NCBI GenBank assembly: GCA_037893245.1
Contig: JBAIAA010000704.1
Coordinates: 1,674,001-1,738,000, forward strand
DNA length: 64,000 bases
Source: Crossaster papposus
Taxonomy: Eukaryota > Echinodermata > Asteroidea > Velatida > Solasteridae
Direction: 5' to 3'
This document shows, one piece after another, positions 56,612 to 64,000 of this stretch; position 1 is the first letter of the stretch; each line of letters starts with the position of its first letter. The position numbers were made by a program, and so were the translations under genes. The notes below the pieces were generated by a model. It searched no databases, had not been told where the DNA came from, and worked only from the letters and a program-made list of their open reading frames with translations.

Positions 56612-59600
56612 CTGTGGAGGGAGAGGTGGGGGGGGGGGGGGAGAATTTGGGTGGATACATTTTGAGTTTACTTTTTGAAGTTTAGTATAAGTGGACAGTA
56701 TACCTTTTACAACTATCCAAAAAGTAACTAACCAAAATATTGTTCAAAAGCTTACTTGGTGTACAAATATTCATGAAACTAAAACTCCCTGTGAAATTAT
56801 TCCTTCTGGCATGCTGTAACTTAAAAAACAAATACTAATAAAAGAAGTCCAAAAAGGCATCTCAGAAATTCATTTTTGGAAATTTCCATTAAGTAGTTGG
56901 TACAAAATCCAAATATTACAATATTATTTTCTCGGAATATACAGCAATCGCAGAGATAAAACTTTGTCAGATTAGTTGTAAAGCACCATTTTTAAAATTT
57001 TAAGAACTTTTGCTGCATCTAACGATAAAAATGAACAACTGACAAATAGTAGACTATAACTTTAGGTTAAGTTGGAAATTGCCTTTTGCAGAGCAGTGCA
57101 ACCAAAATTGGAAGGTATTTTTTAGTTTTTTTTAGTTTGACTTCAATATTCCTGACGGCTATCATTGGTGTCCATCTTACCAGACTGTTGAGTATGTCAG
57201 GACGATTCAAACGCAGGACCTTGGTAGTCTGCATGATGTCCACCATGTCCTCTTCACGAAGCCTCTCCAGGGAGTTCTTGACGACACAAAATACCCCGCT
57301 GCGATTCAGCCCATCTCTGAACAAGACAGGAAAGAAGTGACGGGAAACCGATTTTCAGCAGTTATCCAAGCATTTGGTCTTCAATACCGAACATAATCAA
57401 TGGTCTTGAAATAACAGTTTTTACCTTTTGTTCCAGGAACACATAGCAAAAAAGACTACGGTACCAAGAATTGTAGAATTCTAACAGAATGTTTTGAAAC
57501 CAAATAAGTTAAGAGGGCCTAATATTTTGATCTCAACGAGATCTTCTTCAGAGATAAAATGGCTGTGTACAAGAAACAAACATATATAGGGCAAGAATGT
57601 TTTGATGACATTTTTATTACCAACAGTCACATCCAAATGGCACTAATTCAGATCATAGTAAGTAATGAAGCTTAAACTTGTTTTGTAAAAGTGCCATGGC
57701 CTAGTGGTCCAGAGCATTGAATTTGTGGCCTGCGGGTAGTTCTGCAGGTTGTGGGTTCGGGCCTGGCCTGGGCTAGGACACTTCTATGCTTAATATGGGT
57801 AGAGGCATTATTAACCCTCCTATGGTTTCACCTTTCAAAACCTTTCAAAATCTGCTTACTGGGCAAAATGGATATAAAAAAGTATAAACCTTTCAAAACG
57901 CTCCTGAATTTGTTGCTACTGCACTACCACACCTTTCAATACCGTTTGAAAGGAATTGAAAGGTAGAAAAACTGGGCTATGGTATACCCTATGATAAAGG
58001 TATGGGAAGTCTATCAGAAAACGACCAGACCTTCCAAAACCTTGCGAAAGAAAATGAAAGGTGGAGCTATTGCTCAACCAAATATCAGTACAGTTGCTAT
58101 GCATACATGGTTTGACCTTTCAAAACCTTTTGAAATGTTTTGAAAGGTAGAATTACTCCCCAGCACATTATATAGAATATCTCTCACAGAAAACAGCTAA
58201 ACATTTCAAAACATTTCAACTTTTATTTGGTATGGTATGCCCCTATGATAAAGGTATGGGAAGTCTATCAGAAAACGGCCAGACTTTCCAAAACCTCACA
58301 CCAGTTTGTTCAGAGAGTTGTTTTACCTTTCAAAATCTTTCCTAGGTTCCTTTTGTCAGACAGCTTTCTCACCTTTCAAAACCCTTTAGTCCAGGAAACT
58401 TGAAAGGTTTTGAAAGGTCTGACAGCTCTATGGTAACTGCACGGTATATAAGAGGGTTAATGCCTTGCTGTGGACTAGTTACCCATCCCAACCCTATTCA
58501 TACAAGCCATTTGATTGACTTGAGGCCTAGCCTTGTGTCGAGTCCAATAAGCCCATAATTATGAATCGTTTTGCAACTTACATGCAGTGGACGAGAATAT
58601 TTGCTCGTTTGTTCTTGGTATTGTATTTCTCCACAGTCTGGATGAGTCGGATCAAGGTGCTGGATGATTGGGGCACCTCCTGGCCCAGCGGCCAATCAGT
58701 GATGTGGTAGTGCCTCAAAAAGTGAGACCTCTGTGAATAAAACATGTAATTTAACACCCACCAGAATGGTGAATAAGACTCAAGTTGTTGAGAGCTGTAA
58801 TGTAACAAGTTAGAACATGCTTAATCATTTAATCTGTGGAGAAAGCTCTTGCAAGGAACAGCGGAGGGCTAGGATTTTTAATGTTTTGAAAGGGGGGGGG
58901 GTAGGGGGTTATGATGGATTAGGAGAACTTCAAGATGGGCGGTGAGGGGTAGTTAAACTTGGATTGGGAAGTAAGCTTAGATTGGGAAGGGTTGAGGGTG
59001 AGCAGTGTTACTCTGAGAGACAAGCTTGGGAACAGTGGGCCAATTTCATAGAGCTACTTAAGCACAAAATTTGCTTATAAGCACACAAAAACCTTGCTTA
59101 AGTAAAACCAGCTTATAACTCTATGTGATGTATATTGTTTGTGATTGGTATTTAGTTGTTGTTAGCTTAGCATATAACAATTACATGGAATTGTAACCTA
59201 ATTTTACTAAGCAAGAGTTTTTGTGCTTAATCTTTATGCCTAATAAGCAGCTCTATGGAATTGGACTTAGGACAACCAGGATCGGTATGGATTCTGTGTG
59301 CGCGTACGCCCTCAGTGTGCACAAACCGCTCCTCATAGCCGCTCCTCATAGCCACTCCTCATAGCTGCTTCCCATAGCCGCTCCTCATAGCCACTCCTCA
59401 TAGCCGCTTCCCATAGCCGCTCCTCATAGCCGCTTCCGATAGCCTGCTTCACACAGCCGCTCCCCATTGCTGCTCCCCGTAGCCGCTCCCCGTAGCCACT
59501 CCCCATAGCCGCTCCCCATAGCCGCTTCCCAGTGTCAGGAGGTTAAAAGTGCAATTAATTTTTGTTCTGATGATGTTAGTCAGAAACTCACCCAAGAAAG

Positions 59601-62600
59601 AAAGCAGACAGCACGCAGCTGGTAGGAGAGCTATTAGACCCTATCTGCAGGACACCGAAGGTTGATAAAGATTTAGCCAGAAAGAAAAGACTTTAAAGGT
59701 GGAATATACCTTTTGCAGATATCCAAAAAGTAACCAACCAAAATAAGCTTACTTGTGGTAAAGTAATCAATGATTCTAAACTCTATTTTGAAGAAAATAA
59801 CAAAAGGATTTCCAAATGTGCGTTTGAGAGACACACTTTTGGACATTTCTGCAAATAGTGCGTTCAAAGTGTTCAAATGACGCACGGCGCACGGCGCACG
59901 TGCTACTCTAGGTCGATTCAGTGTCTGACACGTGCGTAGCTGCAATCCTCTGGCTGAGAACGCGCTCTTAACGCAGAACGTGGTCGCAATTAAAAAGCGA
60001 CTCAAAAAAGCATTTTTCTTTATATTTTGAGCAATTTTGCTGCTTAAAATGAAAAAAATGCACATTGTTTAAGAAAGACGAAGTAACAAAGAAAATAACA
60101 GTTAGAGAAAACAGAGGACACCAAAGATTTAAAGAGGTTTTAGCTCAGCACTGAAAGTACAACATTTTGAATTTTATATAAAAATTAAATCTTTAAAAAA
60201 CCTATGCTGCAAAACGTCTTTCCAATGGTAGCACAAGCTGTTTGATTAATTTGGATGAAGAAAGATTTATTTTGTTTAGTTTTTACTATACAAAAATAAA
60301 CCAAGGGAAAATGACAGCGACCTCCGGAATACTGGAACGGCACTCTACTAACTGAGCTCTATGTTAGCAGTCTCCCAAATTGTCAGTATCCTCATTGAGC
60401 AGGGATGTAGTCGAGTCCATCACAAGTCCCTGCAAGTCCCAGCAAGTTCCTGCAAGTCCATCACAAGTCTTTCAGTTCCAATTCAAATCACAAGCTATTC
60501 AAATCAGCTTTGACAAAAGCATTCCTTTGTCATTGTTCATCCAGTTACTTGTGACTGCCTTTATGAAAGGACTTGTGACTGGCTTCACGAAAGGACTTGT
60601 GAACGGACTTGCAGGGACTCGACTACAACCCTGTCATTGAGTAATCCACACAATGTAAACTGCAAATTTAAGAGCGTCAGCAATTTGAAATTTATTTTGT
60701 TTATTCTATGTAGCCAGGGGCCAATTTCATAGAGCTGCTAAGCACAACAATTTGCTTAGCATGACAATTTGTCCTTGGCAAAAACAAGTTTACAGACCAA
60801 ATTTTCACCTGATCTTTATTGTTCTGGATTGATAATCAGCCTTTTTTGTGCTTAGCATGAAAAACACGTATAATTTTGGCTGGTAACCTGTTTTCAATGA
60901 GCAAGACTTTTTTGTGCTAAGCAAATTTTTTTTGCTTAGCAGCTCTATGAAATTGGACCCTGGTTTCATATTGGCAACTGGTACTCGATTCTATAATCTA
61001 GAATCGGTTCTTAACATCGTACAATCTTCCCCTATCACCTTTTGTCGACGATGTTCTAGCTTCATCTGCTTGATGTTGAACCCTTCTACGTCTGCTGCGT
61101 TGGTGGTGGTCAAGGTGAATGGACCACAATCCTCGCTCCCCATGTCTGGCCAATACTGGGGGCAATTCTACCAGTTGCAAATAATAAATTAAGAAATTAT
61201 TTCGAAAAAAATAAAAATAAGCCAAAATAAGGCTTTCAATCAGACCTAGGCGAGGTGAGTAGAATCAACATTTTCAAAAAGTCAGGGAACTAGACTATCC
61301 GGTCTGCCTTCCTTTAATGGATGTGTAACCGGTTGCAATTTGCAATTAACTGAATCGGGGGTAGTGTTTAAAAAGTCCGTTTTTTCAAAGATGGTCGGCC
61401 GACAATCATTAGAATTTAAAACAAAAATTGTCCACTTTTCCTGAAAATGACAGAACATCCGGTGCCATGATTTTGCAGGGTGCTTGAGACTGTTATTCAC
61501 TTAAAAATATTTCATAATTGTAATTTTTTGTTTTAATTAACCATAACCCTGCCAGATCCAGCACAGTGCATCTGTGGTGACTGCTTGACCTTGCTGCACT
61601 CTGCACACAAGTCAATGTGACAAAGTATGCAATCTGTTGCGTCTGGCAGGGTTTCTAGCCAAAATACCCTGGAGGGTTAGGGTTAATTTTGTTTTATGTT
61701 TGCAAATTTGTATATTACCTTTAAACCAACAGTAAATAACATAAAACCTACACATTTCAGCCTAAATCACAGCAGTTCAACCAGCAACAGTGTGACCAAA
61801 GTAATGACCACAAAGTGGTCAAAGTAGGAAAGAAATGTGGATGTACGGACAGGCCCAAATACTAAAAAACACCTTACAGGATCATCGGGGTCCAGTGCAT
61901 TTAGCATCACTACGCTGGAGATCTGGTAGTCATAGACCAATCGCCATAGGTCTAGCACCGTGCCTGGCAATGGAGCCTGGGTAACCACGGCAACATCCAT
62001 CTGCTTGAAGCCCTAGGATAAAAAAAAAACTAAATCAGTAATCATCTTTAGGTTAATATCTGCTTCCTCATTGCAGTGTTCAGTAGGGTCACCACTCGAC
62101 ACTCGCTATACTTTTACAAGCAAAAGCCGACATACGATCGGTTTTCGATTTACCAGTTCGCGCCGGAGGACGTATATACATGCAAAGTTTTCCCCAGATT
62201 TAAAACGGATGTCGCATAAACACGTCACGAGCAAGGCTGGAAATGTCTGTCAGCAGCGAGCAAGGCTGGAAATGCGGGGGTGTGCTCTTTGGTACCATCG
62301 GCTTGAACCCGCCTCGGTACGAGTTTCGTTAAAAATAAAGCCGCGCAGGAAAGGAAATTGTCCCCACAACTCAGTCTGCTTTTTTCAAACAAAAGAACCT
62401 GTCCCCACAACTAGGTGTATGCTAGAATACGACACTCCACATAACAATCCACTGATCTGGTCTTACATCCACAAACGAAGCGTTGATGTAGTTGTACTCC
62501 ACGCCATCTTCTCTGGGCGTCATCAGAAATGGCCGACAGAACTCAGCTGTAAGAAAGGAGTAAAGGTTGATGTCAAGTCTCGAAGAAAAGTCCGTTTACC

Positions 62601-63672
62601 CAGCAACATTAGAAACAGCATGAACACTGCCATTTGCATTAAGATATGCGGTTGTCGGGCTTTAATATAAAACTTGTTGAATATGTTTAAAGGTAGAATA
62701 CACCATTGGTAATTGGTTGAATTATCATGATTGGGTGGATTTGGAGGTTGTATTTTATAGTAATTTTATAGTATTTTATATTGTTTAACTGACCTGTCTG
62801 AAGTTTTACAATCATGGATGATGAGCAAAGCGTTTGTTTTCAACCGCCATCGAGCAGTGGTTTTTATGTTGCTCTTGGGGTTTTTTCGCGATCGCCGTCC
62901 AGCGATTGTGAATTTATTTTATACAATTTAATTTTTCGGCACAATTACAGGTTCAACAATCATTATTTACTTTCAAATAAGTAAGATATTTCTTAATAAT
63001 TCGGTACTAAATTTTTTTAATATCTGCAAATGGTGTATCCTACCGCTAACACTAGTTTAACACTTTTGCATTTAACAAGAGTTCTATCACACCATTTGTC
63101 AGTTGTGCATTTGTATTGTTTGAAAGAGCAAAAGTTCTCAAAATCTAAGAAATTAGAAAAAATGAATCTTTGGACTACTTTTATTATTTTCTTCAAAATG
63201 ACAGCATGCCGGAAGGAACAATTTCTCAGGGAGTTTAGAGTCATTTATATCTTTACATAAACTAAGCTTTGAGCAATAATTTAGTCGGTTACAAATGTTG
63301 TCCGGACTGACTTACGAACAAGTGTGTTTGGGAATCTGTTTTTAATCTGGTTAGAGTCAGCCATGCTGTTACGACATCTATCTCGACTCGGAAGAGGGCT
63401 GATGAGTTCTAGTTGCTGTAAGAAAAAAAATCAACCAGTTGCTGATCAACAAAATCAATCAATTAAAAAAAAAATGTATTCCTTCCAAATTAAAACTTTT
63501 GAACACATGATTGTGATCCTTGGATCTTTGTGATCACCTCAAATTCCTTGGCCAGTTTCTTCTTCTTCTTAAGCTCAGTGACCCTCTTCTGAAGTAAAGC
63601 TGAAGGCACCGAGGTGTTGTCATCTGAGAACAGAGCCTCCAACAGGGCGAGATGGATAAAAGCGTACTGGAC
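56432..63672 (-). CDS. Receptor-type protein tyrosine phosphatase, R2B-like (3' part, seven exons)
   Basis: Partial gene, 5' end off the right edge. Coding segments in order: 63538-63672, 63316-63415, 62467-62546, 61878-62012, 61039-61167, 58582-58730, 57181-57316 and 56432-56611; all join in phase with GT-AG introns. They encode the last helix of D1 ([15 protein letters not shown]), a lysine-rich linker, the entire D2 domain and a tail. D2 landmarks: [74 protein letters not shown] and YRFCYEAM. The motif VVMLN(x)xDP(x)xxxCPQYWP is that of receptor PTPs mu/kappa/T/U. WPL replaces WPD and HCIDGLNR replaces HCSAGxGR, so D2 is probably not catalytic. Membrane receptor signalling is expected from the family, but the extracellular part is not in the window. 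(There are eight segments if the tail exon is counted.). Confidence 0.92.
56612..57180 (-). other. PTPR intron with MITE-like remnant
   Basis: Holds a G run near 56628-56641 and, from about 56690 to 57060, sequence related to MITE family A (CAGTATACCTTTTACA at one end; CAAATAGTAGACTATAACTTT at the other). No exon. Confidence 0.5.
57181..57316 (-). CDS. PTPR exon: D2 P-loop and following helices
   Basis: Acceptor CTTGTTCAG, donor CTG|GTAAGA. One base completes the Ile codon of HCI, then [32 protein letters not shown] and [13 protein letters not shown]. The signature C-x5-R is kept (split across the intron) but the loop residues differ from active enzymes. Confidence 0.92.
57688..57790 (+). 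mobile_element. tRNA-derived SINE fragment
   Basis: A-box-like TGGCCTAGTGGTCCAGAGC and B-box GGTTGTGGGTTCGGGCC about 45 bp apart, as in a tRNA gene, in an otherwise non-tRNA context. The 63715 fragment shares TTCTGCAGGTTGTGGGTTCG. Confidence 0.6.
57820..58430. repeat. Irregular cluster of CCTTTCAAAACC / GGTTTTGAAAGG words
   Basis: At least fifteen occurrences of CTTTCAAAA or its complement within 600 bp, several as inverted pairs such as CCTTTCAAAACC ... GTTTTGAAAGG. A longer block (CTATGATAAAGGTATGGG, then AAGTCTATCAGAAAACG) occurs twice, near 57988 and 58242. Spacing is irregular, so this is not a simple tandem array. Confidence 0.75.
58582..58730 (-). CDS. PTPR exon: D2 WPD-loop region to HC
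   Basis: Acceptor TTTTATTCACAG, donor GCAT|GTAAGT. Encodes [37 protein letters not shown] and [12 protein letters not shown]. The WPD aspartate position is Leu-Gly, typical of inactive D2 domains. Confidence 0.93.
59037..59269. mobile_element. MITE family B copy in PTPR intron
   Basis: GGGCCAATTTCATAGAGCTA at the left and GCAGCTCTATGGAATTGGAC at the right, inverted. The interior is diverged but keeps TTTGCTTA and TAAGCAAG blocks. Confidence 0.75.
59325..59534 (+). repeat. 13-bp minisatellite, about 16 copies
   Basis: Units CCGCTCCTCATAG, CCACTCCTCATAG, CCGCTTCCCATAG and later CCGCTCCCCATAG. Variants are grouped, early units with CTCAT and later ones with CCCAT or CCCGT, suggesting stepwise growth. 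Confidence 0.9.
59694..60065. mobile_element. Family A-related element, partial
   Basis: Begins AAAGGTGGAATATACCTTTTGC, like the family A terminus; the right side ends in TTTGCTGCTTAAAATG-type sequence that also occurs near 53255 and 57005. The right terminus is degraded. Confidence 0.5.
60325..60372 (-). mobile_element. tRNA-like remnant, minus strand
   Basis: On the reverse strand TAGAGCTCAGTTAGTAGAGT and then GCCGTTCCAGTATTCCGGAG; the first part is a good A-box / D-arm, the second an anticodon-arm-like segment. Incomplete, so a SINE head or tRNA relic rather than a working tRNA. Confidence 0.45.
60392..60641. mobile_element. hAT-type MITE, 234 bp, perfect 8-bp duplication
   Basis: TCATTGAG is duplicated exactly (60392-60399, 60634-60641) around an element beginning CAGGGATGTAGTCGAGTCC and ending GGGACTCGACTACAACCCTG. 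Third clear copy of the family in the window. Confidence 0.92.
60717..60961. mobile_element. MITE family B copy in PTPR intron
   Basis: GGGGCCAATTTCATAGAGCT and GCAGCTCTATGAAATTGGAC, inverted; 245 bp, nearly the mirror image of the copy at 55980-56224. Confidence 0.85.
61039..61167 (-). CDS. PTPR exon: D2 NCPQYWP segment
   Basis: Acceptor GCAACTGGTAG, donor AAG|GTGATA (weaker). Forty-three codons: [49 protein letters not shown] is a hallmark of PTP domains. The overlapping plus-strand frame is a shadow. Confidence 0.92.
61258..61725. mobile_element. Family A-related repeat
   Basis: Shares TGCTTGAGACTGTTATTCAC and neighbouring blocks with the copy at 9369-9775. Termini are not clean here. 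The rest of this PTPR intron holds nothing recognised. Confidence 0.5.
61878..62012 (-). CDS. PTPR exon: D2 core ([15 protein letters not shown])
   Basis: Acceptor TTTATCCTAG, donor CCT|GTAAGG. Forty-five codons: [45 protein letters not shown]. It corresponds to the TQ(G/H)PLPNTVxDFWRLV core; the DFWR Phe is Leu here. Confidence 0.95.
62151..62347. mobile_element. piggyBac-like MITE, truncated copy
   Basis: Begins CCAGTTCGCGCCGGAGGACG; the interior AAAACGGATGTCGCATAAACA and a doubled AGCAAGGCTGGAAATG block match the 52333 copy, but the inverted right end is missing. The 199-codon plus frame that spans it is not a gene. Confidence 0.75.
62467..62546 (-). CDS. PTPR exon: D2 start (NYINASFVD)
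   Basis: Acceptor TTTCTTACAG, donor GAT|GTAAGA. Two bases complete a Pro codon, then [17 protein letters not shown] and NYINASFVD, the pTyr-loop neighbour and first strand of the PTP fold. Confidence 0.94.
62690..63047. mobile_element. MITE family A copy in PTPR intron, TA-flanked
   Basis: AAGGTAGAATACACCATTGG and CAAATGGTGTATCCTACC, inverted, with TA outside; about 360 bp; shares its interior with 14597-14980. Confidence 0.85.
63316..63415 (-). CDS. PTPR exon: D1-D2 linker
   Basis: Acceptor TTTTCTTACAG, donor GTTC|GTAAGT. Encodes [16 protein letters not shown], then [17 protein letters not shown]. The last base begins the Pro codon finished by the next exon. Linker composition fits the segment between tandem PTP domains. 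Confidence 0.9.
63538..63672 (-). CDS. PTPR exon: end of D1 and lysine-rich linker
   Basis: Acceptor GTGTTCAG, donor GAG|GTGATC. Forty-five codons: [15 protein letters not shown] (the EQYxFIHxALxEA helix ending D1), [30 protein letters not shown]. The catalytic D1 P-loop would lie in the next exon upstream, beyond 64000. Confidence 0.9.
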
Positions 63673-63714
63673 CTGAACACAAACAACAACAAAAACAAGA
63701 TGATGCAAATTATA

Positions 63715-63825
63715 CCCAACTTCTGCAGGTTGTGGGTTCGAGCCCAGCCTGGGGTTATGATACATGTGCGTGTGCCCTTGGGCAAAGCAGTAAATGGGTA
63801 CCTGTGAGGGCAGAGATAGTTATTG
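63715..63825 (+). mobile_element. tRNA-derived SINE fragment
   Basis: B-box GGTTGTGGGTTCGAGCCC, then body words CCCTTGGGCAAAGCA and AAATGGGTACCTGTGAGGGC, the same order as in the minus-strand SINE at 17408-17690. Confidence 0.65.
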
Positions 63826-63835
63826 TGGTTAATTA

Positions 63836-64000
63836 AAAGCTAGTTTATACTTCACGTGAAAGCCAATGCGATACAAAATTGACGTCGCAACGCATCAGCT
63901 GTAAACATTTGCGGAGTTGTAATTTGGTAAACTTTTGCAAATTAGCAGCAAGAAAACTCCATGAGGTCACGGTCACGTCGAGTAATAACTGGGCGTTAGC
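63836..64000. mobile_element. MITE family D copy, partial at window edge
   Basis: Starts AGCTAGTTTATACTTCACGT and keeps the block order of 30049-30215 (GCGATACAAAATTGACGTC, ACATTTGCGGAGTTGTAAT), ending near AATAACTGGGCGTTAG, an inverted end. It may close just at or beyond the window edge. Confidence 0.65.

Larger units (their letters stand above)
57317..58581 (-). other. PTPR intron filled with repeats
   Basis: Contains a SINE fragment (57688-57790) and the CCTTTCAAAACC cluster (57820-58430), both listed. No exon needed between the flanking phases. Confidence 0.6.
58731..61038 (-). other. PTPR intron with many mobile elements
   Basis: Two family B MITEs, a 13-bp minisatellite, a family A relative (59694-60065), a tRNA-like segment (60325-60372) and a hAT MITE (60392-60641). 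No coding segment identified. Confidence 0.6.

Noticed and set aside
60914-61192. 92-codon plus frame
   Set aside because: Shadow of the PTPR D2 exon at 61039-61167 plus MITE sequence.
62071-62670. 199-codon plus-strand open frame
   Set aside because: It runs through a piggyBac-like MITE copy and across a PTPR exon on the other strand; no codon or family signal of its own.

Overview
This is animal nuclear DNA, not bacterial. Genes are split into short exons with GT-AG introns, homopolymer runs are common, and several families of short non-autonomous transposons recur. The exons and the recurrent elements (for example a TIR element beginning GGGCCAATTTCATAGAGCTG) suggest a marine deuterostome, most likely an echinoderm and possibly a sea star. 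That placement is inference, because no rRNA or mitochondrial marker is present.

Two genes are recognisable and they converge. The first, on the plus strand at 20969-30420, is the 3' part of a single-stranded-DNA-binding-protein gene (Ssdp/SSBP2-3-4 family, the LDB/CLIM partner). Nine exons code for 219 residues of the Gly/Pro/Met-rich part and the C terminus. The LisH/LUFS N-terminal exons are not seen and probably lie left of the window. The second, on the minus strand from 63672 down to 56432, is the 3' part of a receptor-type protein tyrosine phosphatase. Seven exons, all phase-compatible, encode the end of catalytic domain D1, the linker, the whole second (D2) domain and a short tail. 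D2 resembles the R2B class (mu/kappa/T/U) and looks like a pseudophosphatase.

Layout: 1-20.9 kb is non-coding or intronic DNA with transposon copies, minisatellites and two weak candidate exons on the minus strand. 21-30.4 kb holds the Ssdp exons, followed by a short 3'UTR and a long-TIR element. 31.3-36.2 kb is intergenic, with a hAT-type MITE and a tRNA-like SINE head. 36.3-50.6 kb is a 14-kb satellite of 87-bp monomers, inverted at about 39.2 kb, interrupted by a 690-bp GC-rich TIR element and organised on its right arm into roughly 3-kb higher-order repeats. 50.8-51.0 kb has a GC-rich open frame that may be an exon. 51.8-54.9 kb holds a diverged satellite relative, nested MITEs, a tandem of about 195-200 bp, and a run of TGACCT half-sites ending in a perfect DR1. 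56.4-63.7 kb holds the phosphatase exons, with repeat-filled introns.

I found no complete novel multi-gene system. The most unusual items are the satellite architecture and its diverged neighbour, an inverted sequence shared between an Ssdp intron and the Ssdp 3'UTR, nuclear-receptor-like and NF-Y-like site arrays, a microsatellite that appears to have grown inside a hAT MITE, and the open frames near 0.5-1.8 kb, 50.8 kb and 55 kb.
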